51,292 nt of DNA from an uncultured Bacteroidales bacterium. GTDB taxonomy: Bacteria > Bacteroidota > Bacteroidia > Bacteroidales > P3. The stretch covers positions 1 to 51,292 of the forward strand of contig CALDHX010000071.1 of NCBI GenBank assembly GCA_937901525.1, written 5' to 3'. Below the pieces are notes generated by a model that was not told where the DNA came from, ran no database searches, and saw nothing but the letters and a program-made list of their open reading frames with translations. The translations under genes were made by a program, and so were the position numbers. The number at the start of each line of letters is the position of its first letter. Within the stretch, counting starts at the first letter, position 1. Positions 41,733 to 51,193 of this stretch are shown piece after piece.

Positions 41733-44147
41733 CTATTTCTCTAAAACCAAATCAGGAATTTGATTCATTGTTTTTACATAATGGAAATTCAATCCTTCTA
41801 AGTATTGGGAATTTATGTCTTCTATATCTTTTCTATTGCTTTCAGAAAGAATAATGTCTGTAATCTTTGCTCTTTTTGCTGCAAGTATTTTTTCTTTTAT
41901 TCCACCAACAGGCAAAACCAATCCTCTTAGAGTAATTTCCCCTGTCATTGCAAATTTAGAATTAACCTTTCTTCCACTAAACAAACTATATATTGCAGTA
42001 AACATAGTGATTCCTGCACTTGGACCATCTTTTGGAGTTGCTCCCTCTGGAACGTGAAGATAAATATCTTGATTTTCAAAATCCTCACTACCCAATCCTA
42101 ATTCTTCTGCATTTGATTTTATGTATTCGTATGCCAAGGTTGCAGATTCTTTCATCACATTGCCAAGATTTCCTGTTAGATTGATATTACCTTTACCTTT
42201 TCCTTTACTTGCTTCAATGAAAAGTATCTCCCCTCCAACAGAAGTCCAAGCTAAACCCGTTACAACTCCTATCATATCTTCTTCTAAGTGAAGGTTATGA
42301 GAAGCTATTGGCAATCCTAATATTTCAGATAAATCACTTGGCTTTATATTTTTTTGATAAGATTCTTCTTTTACTACTTGCACAGCTCTATGTCTAACAA
42401 CCTTTGCTATGACTTTATCTAATTGACGAACACCAGACTCTCTTGTATATTCATTTATTATAGTTGAAATTGCATCTATTGAAAGAGAAAGATGTTTTTT
42501 CATTAAACCATGCTCAGATAATTGTTTTGGAAGTAAATGTTTTGTTGCTATCATTTGTTTTTCTTCTTCTATGTAGCCTGAAACATTTATTACTTCCATT
42601 CTATCAATCAATGCAGGGTGTACATTAGACAAACTATTTGCAGTTGCAATAAAAAGCACATTTGAAAGGTCGTAATCTATATCTAAATAATTATCATGAA
42701 AAGCTGTATTTTGTTCTGGGTCTAAGACTTCTAACATTGCTGAGGCAGGATCGCCATGAGAACTCATTCCCATTACTTTATCTATTTCATCTAACACAAA
42801 GACAGGATTTGAACTCTTTGACTTTGTAATAGATTTCAATATTCTACCTGGCATTGCTCCTATGTAAGTTCTTCTATGTCCTCTTATTTCACTCTCATCG
42901 CTCAATCCCCCTAAGGCAACTCTTACATAATTACGTCCAATTGCCTTTGCAATACTTTTTCCCAAAGAAGTTTTTCCCACACCCGGAGGACCTACAAAGC
43001 ATAAAACAGGAGATTTCATATTACCTTTTAGTTTCAAAACCGCAAGATATTCTAATATTCTCTCCTTTACTTTTTCCAATCCATAATGATCTGCATCTAA
43101 TATCTTCCTTGCTTTATCTAAATCAAAATTATCATTTGTAAAATCATTCCATGGAAGTTCTATCATGAAATTCAAATAGTTCAACTGAATGGAATACTCA
43201 GGAGAACTTGCGTGCATATTAGATAATTTTCTAATTTCTTTTTCAAAAATCTCAGAAACTTCTTTTGACCATTTCTTTGTTTTAGATTTTTTTCTGAGTT
43301 CTTCTATTTCCAAATCACTTGGCGAACCACCTAATTCTTCTTGAATAGTTTTTAATTGTTGGGTAAGCAAAAAATCCCTTTGTTGCTTATCCATATCAGA
43401 TGAAACTTTCTTTTGAATTTCTAATTTCAATTTTTGAAGTTCCATTTCCTTGGTCAAAACAGATAAGACTTTATTTGCTCTTTTAGCAAAGCTATTCATC
43501 TCCAATAATTTCTGTTTTTCAGTTACAGAAATATCTAAATGAGCTGCGACATAGTTTAATAAGAAATAAGGGTTTTCTATATTTTGTATAGCAAAACTTG
43601 GATCAGTTGGCATATTAGGCACCATTTTCAACAGTCTTATGTACATATCCCTAACAGCCTCTGCAATTGCCATATAATTTTCTGGCAAATCCTTTGCTTT
43701 ATCTGGATATTCCTTTCCTTTACCAAGCCAATAAGGTTCTGTTTGCAGAAGTTCTTCAAGAGAAAATCTATCCAAACCTTGAAGAATTACCATAGTAGTA
43801 CCATCAGGCATATTAAGAGTTTTAACAACCTTAGCCAATGTTCCTACTTTATATAAATCTGAATTTTCAGGATCATCAATCTTTACTGACTTTTGAGCAA
43901 CAACCCCTATTATTTGTTTAGTCTTATAGGCAGTTTTTATAAGTTTTATTGATTTTTCTCTTCCTGCTGTTATTGGAATAATTACTCCCGGGAAAAACAC
44001 ATTGCCTCTTAAAGGTAAAATCGGCAACAATTCTGGCAATTCAGAAACAGCTAAATCCTTTACATTTTCTTCTGTTAATAAAGGTATTATTTCAGGTTCC
44101 CCACCCCCCATCACTGCTGTCAAATTATCCAAATCTTTATTAAACAT
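41733..44147 (-). CDS. lon: ATP-dependent endopeptidase La (Lon)
   Basis: An 804-residue AAA+ protease that degrades misfolded and regulatory proteins. The LonN domain begins with LPILPLRGNVFFPGVIIPI (about 40). A coiled-coil follows, then Walker A CFVGPPGVGKTSLGK (about 382), Walker B VFVLDEIDK and sensor TANSLSNVHPAL. The protease domain has the catalytic Ser in PKDGPSAGIT (about 710) and the Lys in PVGGIKEKILAA (about 753). Its ATG shares one base with the stop of the upstream GlmU-like gene (TAATG). Confidence 0.98.
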   Translation of the reverse strand: MFNKDLDNLTAVMGGGEPEIIPLLTEENVKDLAVSELPELLPILPLRGNVFFPGVIIPITAGREKSIKLIKTAYKTKQIIGVVAQKSVKIDDPENSDLYKVGTLAKVVKTLNMPDGTTMVILQGLDRFSLEELLQTEPYWLGKGKEYPDKAKDLPENYMAIAEAVRDMYIRLLKMVPNMPTDPSFAIQNIENPYFLLNYVAAHLDISVTEKQKLLEMNSFAKRANKVLSVLTKEMELQKLKLEIQKKVSSDMDKQQRDFLLTQQLKTIQEELGGSPSDLEIEELRKKSKTKKWSKEVSEIFEKEIRKLSNMHASSPEYSIQLNYLNFMIELPWNDFTNDNFDLDKARKILDADHYGLEKVKERILEYLAVLKLKGNMKSPVLCFVGPPGVGKTSLGKSIAKAIGRNYVRVALGGLSDESEIRGHRRTYIGAMPGRILKSITKSKSSNPVFVLDEIDKVMGMSSHGDPASAMLEVLDPEQNTAFHDNYLDIDYDLSNVLFIATANSLSNVHPALIDRMEVINVSGYIEEEKQMIATKHLLPKQLSEHGLMKKHLSLSIDAISTIINEYTRESGVRQLDKVIAKVVRHRAVQVVKEESYQKNIKPSDLSEILGLPIASHNLHLEEDMIGVVTGLAWTSVGGEILFIEASKGKGKGNINLTGNLGNVMKESATLAYEYIKSNAEELGLGSEDFENQDIYLHVPEGATPKDGPSAGITMFTAIYSLFSGRKVNSKFAMTGEITLRGLVLPVGGIKEKILAAKRAKITDIILSESNRKDIEDINSQYLEGLNFHYVKTMNQIPDLVLEK

Positions 44148-45322
44148 TATCTTAACCTCTTATTTTTTAACGTTTGTTTATAGACATTAATTAGTATATC
44201 CTTATCCAAGTCAGACATTTCAATATTTCTTCTTTGATACATTTTTTCTGCAACCTGAATTGCCTTATCAATATCAAAGACTTTCAAACCAGCTGTTCCA
44301 CCCCAAACAAAAGATGGAATAAAATTTCTTTGATAACCATGACCGTAAATATTAGAACTAACACCTACAACCGTTCCTGTATTGAACATAGTATTTATAC
44401 CACACTTAGAATGATCACCCATAATAGTTCCACAGAATGTTTGACCTGTTGGCACAAAAGTATTTTGCTCTATACTCCAAAGTCTAACCTCTTCATACGT
44501 ATTTTTAAGATTTGAAGCATTTGTATCCGCACCAATATTACACCACTCACCTATAACCGAATTTCCAATAAATCCATCATGAGCCTTATTACTATATCCA
44601 AAAATCACAACATTAGACACCTCACCACCAACCTTAACGTATGGTCCCAAAGTTGTAGCTCCATAAATCTTAGATGCCATTTTCAAAACAGAATGCTCAC
44701 ACATAGCAAACGGACCTCTTACTACACTACCTTCCATTATTTGAGCATCTTTTCCAATGTAGATTGGACCTTCCTTTGCATTCAAAACAGCAAATTCAAC
44801 CTCCGCTCCTTCTTCCACAAATATATTTTCCTTACCAAGAACCCTATTAGTATCACTCAAAGCAGCTGACTTTCTTCCTTGAGTCAACAATTTAAAATCC
44901 TCTCTTAAAGCCTTATCATTCAAAGCAAAAATATCCCAAGGATTAGTTATCTTTATAAACTCTCCTTCAAAGCTAACCTCTTGCGTAGAATCTTCATCTG
45001 ATAGGAATTGTTCTTTTGTTTTATACATCGCAATAACATTATTGCCACTAACCAAAGCTTGCCCTACTTTCAAGTTTTTAATTTCTTCCACCAAACTTGG
45101 AGTCGGACAAATAGAACCATTAATAAGCATCATTTCTTCCGAATGAGCAGTTGGATACTTAGCAGACAAATAATTCTCTGTTATCGTAGAAGTCTTATCC
45201 CCTAAATATTTTTCCCATTTTTCTCTAATAGTCAAAATACCTATTCTTATATCACAAACAGGTCTAATATAAGTCAACGGTTTTAACGAATCTCTTGATG
45301 CATCAAACAAAATATAATTCAT
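44147..45322 (-). CDS. GlmU-like sugar nucleotidyltransferase/acetyltransferase
   Basis: A 391-residue two-domain protein. The start is taken at MNYILFDASRDSLKPLTYIRP; a longer frame reaches 45373 but runs into a terminator hairpin. The N-terminal third resembles a nucleotidyltransferase (PVCDIRIGILTIREKW). The C-terminal two-thirds form a left-handed beta helix of hexapeptide repeats, such as IGKDAQIMEGSVVRGPF and IGADTNASNLK. It fits the alternative GlmU-like family of Bacteroidota, suggested to act in UDP-GlcNAc synthesis. First gene of the string leading to lon, sufS and yigZ. Confidence 0.85.
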   Translation of the reverse strand: MNYILFDASRDSLKPLTYIRPVCDIRIGILTIREKWEKYLGDKTSTITENYLSAKYPTAHSEEMMLINGSICPTPSLVEEIKNLKVGQALVSGNNVIAMYKTKEQFLSDEDSTQEVSFEGEFIKITNPWDIFALNDKALREDFKLLTQGRKSAALSDTNRVLGKENIFVEEGAEVEFAVLNAKEGPIYIGKDAQIMEGSVVRGPFAMCEHSVLKMASKIYGATTLGPYVKVGGEVSNVVIFGYSNKAHDGFIGNSVIGEWCNIGADTNASNLKNTYEEVRLWSIEQNTFVPTGQTFCGTIMGDHSKCGINTMFNTGTVVGVSSNIYGHGYQRNFIPSFVWGGTAGLKVFDIDKAIQVAEKMYQRRNIEMSDLDKDILINVYKQTLKNKRLR

Positions 45323-45371
45323 AGTCTTCTTGGTTTTTAATTTACAAAATATTATTACGCTACAAAAATAC

Positions 45372-45410
45372 AAAAAAACGTTCTAACTTTTCAGTGTAGA
45401 ACGTTTTTTT
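45372..45410 (-). terminator. Terminator of rpmE2
   Basis: AAAAAAACGTTCT (45372-45384), 13-base loop, AGAACGTTTTTTT (45398-45410): a perfect 13-bp stem with T runs on both strands. It lies 21 bp past the rpmE2 stop and also separates rpmE2 from the GlmU-like gene. Confidence 0.93.
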
Positions 45411-45431
45411 GATAAATCAACTATCAAAAAA

Positions 45432-45692
45432 TTACTTTAAGACAGTTTTTCTATTTTTATATTTATTCATAAACTTATCTACACGTCCTGCTGTGTCAAC
45501 TAATTTCACCTTACCTGTAAAGAAAGGGTGAGATGTATTAGAGATTTCCATTTTGATAAGAGGGTAGCTAACACCATCTATTTCTATTTCTTCTCTTGAA
45601 GCAGCACAACTTCTTGTTATGAACACTTGTTCATTAGACATATCCTTAAAAGCACAAAGTCTGTAAGTTTTTGGATGAATATCTTTTTTCAT
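45432..45692 (-). CDS. rpmE2: 50S ribosomal protein L31 type B
   Basis: An 86-residue ribosomal protein. It starts MKKDIHPKTYRLCAFKDMSN and contains ISNTSHPFFTGKVKLVDTAGRVDKF, the conserved L31 core. The CxxC zinc-site cysteines of type A L31 are missing, which marks this as the zinc-independent type B form. It has its own strong promoter and terminator. Confidence 0.97.
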   Translation of the reverse strand: MKKDIHPKTYRLCAFKDMSNEQVFITRSCAASREEIEIDGVSYPLIKMEISNTSHPFFTGKVKLVDTAGRVDKFMNKYKNRKTVLK

Positions 45693-45765
45693 TTCTTAAT
45701 TTTTTTTGCCGTTCGGCCCATTTTCACCAAACGGGTTGTTAAACATTATTTTAAATTTCGGTTTG

Positions 45766-45796
45766 CAAAGATACTACATTTATCTCAAATAGCAAG
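45766..45796 (-). promoter_or_regulatory. Promoter of rpmE2
   Basis: On the minus strand -33 CTTG (45793-45796), a 19-bp spacer and -7 TATCTTTG (45766-45773). The leader to the start is about 73 bp, long enough for control elements. Confidence 0.72.
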
Positions 45797-45812
45797 ACAA
45801 AATCTCAAAAAA

Positions 45813-47609
45813 TTATTCATTTTTATTTTTTTCAGTTTCTTCGAGCAATTTTACCTTTGCTTTTAGAAGTTGAATTTCCGATTTTGCTTTTTCTATTTTC
45901 TTATCAAATTCAGCTTTTAATAAATCTGCCTGTTTGCTACTTGCCAAAAATCCAAGATTATTTTCCCAAACATTCAAATCATTTTGCAACTTTTGAATTT
46001 GATCTAAAAACTCTTTCTTTTCTCTTGAAATATTTCTCTTACCATCAGAAGAATCCAACTTCATTTTAAAATTATTCAAATTAGATTCAATAGAATCCGA
46101 TTGAAGTTTATCAAAATGAGCATCGATAGCCTTACGAAACTCTGCATACAAACGATTTCTTTCATTTGTTGAAACATAACCTACCTCTGACCATTGACGT
46201 TGAAAATCTTTAATAACATCTAAATTATGTTGTTTATCTTCGGTAAAAGAAAACTCCTTCACAGCTTGAATCAAAGCCTCTTTCTTTGCTATATTTTCGC
46301 TTTCACTGTCCTTACGGTTTTGATAATCTTGTGATTTTCTTTCAAAGAATTTATCACATGCCTCACGAAAACGCAACCACAATTTATCAGATTGTTTTTT
46401 TGCAACATAACCAACCTCTTTCCATTCTGCTTGTAGTTTTAGTAAATCCTCTGTTGCTCTTTTCCAATCGTTTCTTTCCGCAATCACCTCAGCTTGAAGA
46501 CAAAGCTCTACCTTCTTTTGATAATTTTCATCTTGCGACTCTTTCATTTTAACAAAAGCCTCTTTCTTATCTTCGTAGAACTTATCTATTGGTTTTTTAA
46601 ATCTATTCCAAATATTTTCATTCTCTTCTTTTGGCACAGGACCAATAGTCTTCCATAAATCAAACAATTCATTAACCTTTGTTGTAGCCTCTGTCCAATC
46701 CTTAACTGTTAAAAGTTCAGTCTTCAACAATTCTTCAAGTTTATCACACAAAGCCTTTTTTGCCAAAAGGTTATTATTTTGTTCTTCTCTTATTTTCTCG
46801 TAATGTTCTTGACAACGTTTATTCACAGCATCTGATGCCTTTTTAAATCTCTCCCAAATCTCATCACTCTTATCAGCAGACACCCTTCCTATTTCTTTCC
46901 ATAACTGATGACATTCTTGCAACTGACGGAAAGAATCATTAATTGAAGACTCCAACAAAAGCCCCTCTACTCTTTCACAAAGAGCAATCTTCTTTTTCAT
47001 TCCAATTTCCAAAAGCTCTCTATTGATTTTCACCTTATCATAGAACTTTTCTATCAAGAAATGATAGCTTTCCCACAAAGAATTAGCCTCTGAGCGTGGC
47101 ACTGCTCCAATTTCTTTCCACTTTGTTTGCAATTGATTAAACGTATCGTATATTTCCTTTAAAGAACCCTCTTGTTGCAACAACACTCTCAATTCTTCAA
47201 GAACAGCTTTCTTCTTTTCTAAATTATCTATCTTATCTTGTTCTTGTTTTTCCAAATATTTTTGTCTTCTTTCCCTATACTCACCATATAGTTTACGGAA
47301 GTCTATATCTAATTGATCTAATTCACTCTTATAATCTTCCTTTACTCCACCTTCTTCCAAGAATTTCTCAAAAGCCTTTGCATAAATCTCTTTACTCTTT
47401 GCATCAAAAATATCCTTAATAGCTCTTGCTCTTTGCTTTAACACATCAAAATTATTTGCATTTAGCAAATTTTGAAATTCTTTTAATAAATCCTCTCTAT
47501 CAAGAGTTTGATAGTTTTGCATTACTTGTTCAATGTTTTCTTCAATAGGTTGCTGTATCTTTTCATCTTGTTCAACAAGATTTTCTGAAGCATTCATTAA
47601 ATCGTCCAT
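45813..47609 (-). CDS. DUF349 repeat coiled-coil protein
   Basis: A 598-residue highly charged helical protein. It has at least five DUF349 repeats of about 70 residues with the recurring pattern LWKEIGAVP-E-LWERFKKA, for example LQTKWKEIGAVPRSEANSLW and LQAEWKEVGYVAKKQSDKLW. The end (about 540-598) is a plain coiled coil. No membrane segment or enzyme motif. Related proteins are frequent in Bacteroidota and act in unknown ways. A -7 box TAAGTTTG lies about 50 bp upstream (47660-47667). Confidence 0.93.
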   Translation of the reverse strand: MDDLMNASENLVEQDEKIQQPIEENIEQVMQNYQTLDREDLLKEFQNLLNANNFDVLKQRARAIKDIFDAKSKEIYAKAFEKFLEEGGVKEDYKSELDQLDIDFRKLYGEYRERRQKYLEKQEQDKIDNLEKKKAVLEELRVLLQQEGSLKEIYDTFNQLQTKWKEIGAVPRSEANSLWESYHFLIEKFYDKVKINRELLEIGMKKKIALCERVEGLLLESSINDSFRQLQECHQLWKEIGRVSADKSDEIWERFKKASDAVNKRCQEHYEKIREEQNNNLLAKKALCDKLEELLKTELLTVKDWTEATTKVNELFDLWKTIGPVPKEENENIWNRFKKPIDKFYEDKKEAFVKMKESQDENYQKKVELCLQAEVIAERNDWKRATEDLLKLQAEWKEVGYVAKKQSDKLWLRFREACDKFFERKSQDYQNRKDSESENIAKKEALIQAVKEFSFTEDKQHNLDVIKDFQRQWSEVGYVSTNERNRLYAEFRKAIDAHFDKLQSDSIESNLNNFKMKLDSSDGKRNISREKKEFLDQIQKLQNDLNVWENNLGFLASSKQADLLKAEFDKKIEKAKSEIQLLKAKVKLLEETEKNKNE

Positions 47610-47659
47610 ACGATAAAATTTAAAAGTTGTTGTTAATTGTTATTACTCTATTTTTTTTG

Positions 47660-47667
47660 CAAACTTA
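47660..47667 (-). promoter_or_regulatory. Possible -7 element of the DUF349 gene
   Basis: TAAGTTTG on the minus strand, 50 bp before the start. The -33 region offers only an ATTG at 16-bp spacing. Confidence 0.35.
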
Positions 47668-47716
47668 TAACATTTTTTTCAACCAATGAAATAAAAACAT
47701 AAAAATTGAGAAAAAA

Positions 47717-47747
47717 TTTGCAGATTCATTTTTTTGTTCTACTTTTG
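47717..47747 (+). promoter_or_regulatory. Promoter of the B12 uptake operon
   Basis: -33 TTTG (47717-47720), 19-bp spacer, -7 TACTTTTG (47740-47747). Transcription should start near 47754, immediately before the riboswitch. Confidence 0.85.
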
Positions 47748-47754
47748 CACTCGC

Positions 47755-47930
47755 AATGGTTCACTAATGCAAGGTTTTTGCAAAGTGATTAAAAGGGAAT
47801 CAGGTGAGAATCCTGAACAGTCCCGCTGCTGTAAGTTCTAAAAAATTTGAATAACAATCTTAGCCACTGTTTTTAATAATGGGAAGGCGTTATTCAAAAG
47901 AACAAGTCAGAAGACCTGCCGTGCAAAGAT
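47755..47930 (+). promoter_or_regulatory. Cobalamin (B12) riboswitch
   Basis: The aptamer core is clear: AAAAGGGAATCAGGTGAGAA followed by TCCTGAACAGTCCCGCTGC, then GCCACTG, GGGAAGGC and GTCAGAAGACCTGCC near the 3' end, all in the canonical order of the B12 box family. It lies between the promoter and the BtuB-like receptor gene and should lower its expression when adenosylcobalamin is plentiful. It fills most of the 47610-47969 gap; the rest is the promoter and the hairpin before the start codon. Confidence 0.96.
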
Positions 47931-47945
47931 TAAAAAATAAATTTC

Positions 47946-47964
47946 AGTCTTCGAGGAAAGGACT
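47946..47964 (+). promoter_or_regulatory. Hairpin over the ribosome binding site of the BtuB-like gene
   Basis: AGTCTT (47946-47951) can pair with AAGGACT (47958-47964), enclosing GAGGAAAGGA, the likely Shine-Dalgarno site, five bases before the ATG at 47970. No T-run terminator follows the aptamer. This suggests that the riboswitch acts on translation. Confidence 0.6.
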
Positions 47965-47969
47965 AAATT

Positions 47970-49961
47970 ATGAACAGAAAGATTATAGCAATATTAGTAT
48001 CAATCCTATATTCTTGTGTAGTATTTTCACAAGACACACTTCGAGTAATTACCCTTGAAGGCTTTGAGGTTATAGACTCCTCTTTGGACAATCACAATCA
48101 ACAAACCTCCTCTCACAAATTAGAAATAGAAAAACTAAAAAAGCTATCAGTTTACGACATTGGTCAAGCCGCAAAATTTCTTCCCGGAGTAACAATCAAA
48201 GACTATGGCGGAACAAACGGCTTAAAAACAATATCCGTTAGAGGCTTAGGCTCAATGCACACAAACCTTCTTTACGATGGAATAAGCGTAAGCAACACAC
48301 AAAACGGAGAAATAGACTTATCAAAATTCTCGGTAAACAACGTTGAAGAATTAAGCCTCGACAACGGCAATCGCATAATGAATATGCAAACAGCTAAAAG
48401 CCTTGCAAGCGGAAGCGTACTTTCACTCACAAGCAAAAGACCCGTTTTCAGTCCAGAAAAAAACACTAACGGCGACCTATCACTTTCTTACGGAAGTTTC
48501 AATCTCTTTAACATAAGCGCAAACCTTAACAAAAAGATAAACGAAAAACTTATAATAAACTTTAACTCAGAATTCATAAACTATGAAGGCTCCTACCCTT
48601 ACACCCTACACTATGGCAATGGAACAAACGATAGCACCTCAAAAGAAAAAAGACAAAACAACGACTTACTATCAACAAAAATCGAATCAAACATTTACGC
48701 AAATATTTCAAACAAATCCTCCCTTAAAACAAAGATTTATTTCTACTATGACGAAAAAGGCCTACCAGGCCCTACCACACTATATTATCTATCCTCAGCT
48801 CAACGACTTTGGAATAGAGATTTCTTTCTCCAAAACGTCTTTACACACCATTTCAATCAAAACCTATCATACAAAAACCACATAAAACTCTCCACAAACC
48901 ACACCCGATACTTCGACCCTTACTACAACAACGCACAAGGCTTTCAAGAAGATGTTTACAACCAAGAAGAAGCATATTTAAACAACATATTAGCATGGCA
49001 AAACAAAAAGAAAACAATTAGCTTTTCACTTACAAACGACCTTTCCCTAAACACCCTTAACGCAAAAACAAACTATGAATTTGATCCAAGACGTTTAAGC
49101 AGCATAAGTGCAATAACAAGTGCATTTAAGCACAAAAAACTTCGATTAGATTTCAACCTACTTCACACCCTTACGAAAGATTGGGCAACACTCCACAAAG
49201 CCTTTGCAACACAAAACCATTTCAGCCCATTTCTTAGCCTATTACTAAAAGACTCCCACTATGAAATCAGCCTATTCTACAAAGACATATTCCGCATTCC
49301 TACTTTCAACGACCTATACTATAACCTTGTTGGAGAGCCTAACCTAAAACCCGAAAAAGCCAAACAATACAACCTACACACAGCCTACTTTACACATTGG
49401 GGAGAAGAAAACTATCACAACATCTATTTAGGCATAGACCTATATCACAACAAAGTAAAAGACAAAATAGTAGCCGTACCAAGAAACAACCTATTCATTT
49501 GGAGTATGGTAAACTACGGACAAGTAACCATAAACGGCTTAGAAATTAAATTAAACTACACACACGAAAGATTTATAAACAAAGAAAATATGAAAATAAA
49601 TCTTAACCTAATATATAACTACCAACAAGCCGTAGATAGCGATAAAAACAGCAATACATACCAACATCAAATACAATACACACCACGCCATAGTGCAAAT
49701 GCAATCGCAACAATAAGTCTAAAAGACTATTCCCTTGCCTACACACTTTCCGCCGTAGGAAAACGCTACACAATGAACGAAAACACAAATCGCAACTCCC
49801 TTGCACCATATTGCGAACACTCCCTAAGCCTTAGCAAAACCTTTAAACATTGGGAAATAAAAATCTCTTGCAACAACCTAACCAACGCACAATATGAAAT
49901 CATAAAAAGCTACCCAATGTGTGGAAGAAACTACAATTTAAGCATAAAATATAAATTTTAA
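47970..49961 (+). CDS. TonB-dependent outer-membrane receptor, BtuB-like
   Basis: A 663-residue outer-membrane transporter. Signal peptide about 1-20 (MNRKIIAILVSILYSCVVFS), then a short TonB-box-like region. The plug domain (about 45-150) contains VYDIGQAAKFLPGVTIKDYG and TISVRGLGSMHTNLLYDGI. The barrel of about 22 beta strands follows and ends with the terminal aromatic residue, SIKYKF. The upstream cobalamin riboswitch points to vitamin B12 or another corrinoid as ligand. The gene is 15 bp before the BtuG-like gene. It lacks the N-terminal carboxypeptidase-like domain of SusC proteins. Confidence 0.92.
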   Translation: MNRKIIAILVSILYSCVVFSQDTLRVITLEGFEVIDSSLDNHNQQTSSHKLEIEKLKKLSVYDIGQAAKFLPGVTIKDYGGTNGLKTISVRGLGSMHTNLLYDGISVSNTQNGEIDLSKFSVNNVEELSLDNGNRIMNMQTAKSLASGSVLSLTSKRPVFSPEKNTNGDLSLSYGSFNLFNISANLNKKINEKLIINFNSEFINYEGSYPYTLHYGNGTNDSTSKEKRQNNDLLSTKIESNIYANISNKSSLKTKIYFYYDEKGLPGPTTLYYLSSAQRLWNRDFFLQNVFTHHFNQNLSYKNHIKLSTNHTRYFDPYYNNAQGFQEDVYNQEEAYLNNILAWQNKKKTISFSLTNDLSLNTLNAKTNYEFDPRRLSSISAITSAFKHKKLRLDFNLLHTLTKDWATLHKAFATQNHFSPFLSLLLKDSHYEISLFYKDIFRIPTFNDLYYNLVGEPNLKPEKAKQYNLHTAYFTHWGEENYHNIYLGIDLYHNKVKDKIVAVPRNNLFIWSMVNYGQVTINGLEIKLNYTHERFINKENMKINLNLIYNYQQAVDSDKNSNTYQHQIQYTPRHSANAIATISLKDYSLAYTLSAVGKRYTMNENTNRNSLAPYCEHSLSLSKTFKHWEIKISCNNLTNAQYEIIKSYPMCGRNYNLSIKYKF

Positions 49962-49976
49962 AAACATAAAAAAAAG

Positions 49977-51053
49977 ATGAAAAAACTATTTAATTTAAGC
50001 GTATTATTCGTTTTATTAGCAAGTTTTTGCGCTTGCGAGGAACCAAAACCAGGAGAAGATGAAACAAACGCTCCTACTCAATTAGGCAAAGGCTATTATG
50101 TGTTATGTGAAGGCTCAATGGGAAGAAACAACGCAAGCCTTGACTTCTACGATATAGTAAAACAAAGCAACACTATCGACCTATTCCAAAGCATAAACGG
50201 ACAAGGACTTGGCGAAACAGCAAATGATATGACAGAGACTTTGGGTAATCTATACATTGTTGTTACAGGTAGCAACTGCGTAATGTCAGTAAACAAACGC
50301 ACTTGCAAAAAACTTGCACTTATCCCTATTACAACAAGCGAAAATCCTCAACCAAGAAACATAGTAACAGAAGGAGTTTACGGATATGTATCTTGCTTTG
50401 ATGGACACATTTGCATAATAAATCTACAAACAAATAAGATAGATAAAACTATAACTACACAAGGTAGAAATCCTGAGCAAATGGCAATTAGCAATGGTAA
50501 ACTATACGTTGCTTGCAACGGAGGATTGGACTATCCAAACTATGATAACAAAGTAGAAGTTTACGACTTGGAAACTTTAAATCTGATAAAAATCATAGAA
50601 GCTGGCATAAACCCAGGAAATATGATAGCAAAAGACGGATACATCTACGCACAAATAAGAGGAAACTATGGAGATATTCCACAAGAACTTATAAAGATAA
50701 ATACTCAAACAGATGAAATAGAAGAAAGAGTAACTATGAGCATAAACTCATTTGACATAGCAGGAGATAAAATCATTTTCACAAACACTGATTACAGCAC
50801 ATACACAACAACATACAAGACAATACCTACAAACGACTTGAACGCAACAGCACAAGATTTCATAACAAATATGCCAGCTGATAAATCTATCATAAGCCCA
50901 TATAAAATCTCTCACGATGAAAATAATATCTTCATCACAGACGCAAAAGACTACTCATCAAACGGCAGATGTTTTGTGTTTGATTACGCAGGCAATTACG
51001 TATTAGACTTTGAAACCTTCACCTGCCCAACAAAAGTAATCAGCAAAAAATAG
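49977..51053 (+). CDS. BtuG-like surface lipoprotein (YncE/DUF5074-type beta-propeller)
   Basis: A 358-residue lipoprotein. The signal MKKLFNLSVLFVLLASFCAC gives a lipobox Cys at 20, followed by acidic EEPKPGEDE, which fits a Bacteroidota surface-export signal. The body shows propeller repeats, such as YGYVSCFDGHICIINLQT, GRNPEQMAISNGKLYVACNG and VEVYDLETL, typical of YncE-like seven-bladed propellers. In Bacteroides, BtuG proteins of this type sit over BtuB and bind B12 very tightly. The position behind a riboswitch-controlled receptor gene supports the same role. The operon ends with a hairpin at 51093-51129. Confidence 0.85.
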   Translation: MKKLFNLSVLFVLLASFCACEEPKPGEDETNAPTQLGKGYYVLCEGSMGRNNASLDFYDIVKQSNTIDLFQSINGQGLGETANDMTETLGNLYIVVTGSNCVMSVNKRTCKKLALIPITTSENPQPRNIVTEGVYGYVSCFDGHICIINLQTNKIDKTITTQGRNPEQMAISNGKLYVACNGGLDYPNYDNKVEVYDLETLNLIKIIEAGINPGNMIAKDGYIYAQIRGNYGDIPQELIKINTQTDEIEERVTMSINSFDIAGDKIIFTNTDYSTYTTTYKTIPTNDLNATAQDFITNMPADKSIISPYKISHDENNIFITDAKDYSSNGRCFVFDYAGNYVLDFETFTCPTKVISKK

Positions 51054-51092
51054 AAATCCATTTACACTTATTTTTTATATTTCATCCAAAAC

Positions 51093-51129
51093 AAATAGGC
51101 TATTGAAAAAAAATCGATGGCCTATTTTT
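51093..51129 (+). terminator. Terminator of the B12 uptake operon
   Basis: AAATAGGC (51093-51100) pairs with GCCTATTT (51120-51127) followed by TTC. The stem is short but sits 39 bp past the BtuG-like stop. Confidence 0.65.
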
Positions 51130-51193
51130 CGATGCAGAGTTTTTATTTGCCCACACAGAATGTAAAATGCTGAATTTAATCTATTAAAATTCA

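Noticed and set aside
45323..45373. Longer start for the GlmU-like protein
   Set aside because: The extra 17 codons run into the rpmE2 terminator hairpin and family similarity starts at MNYILFDA.
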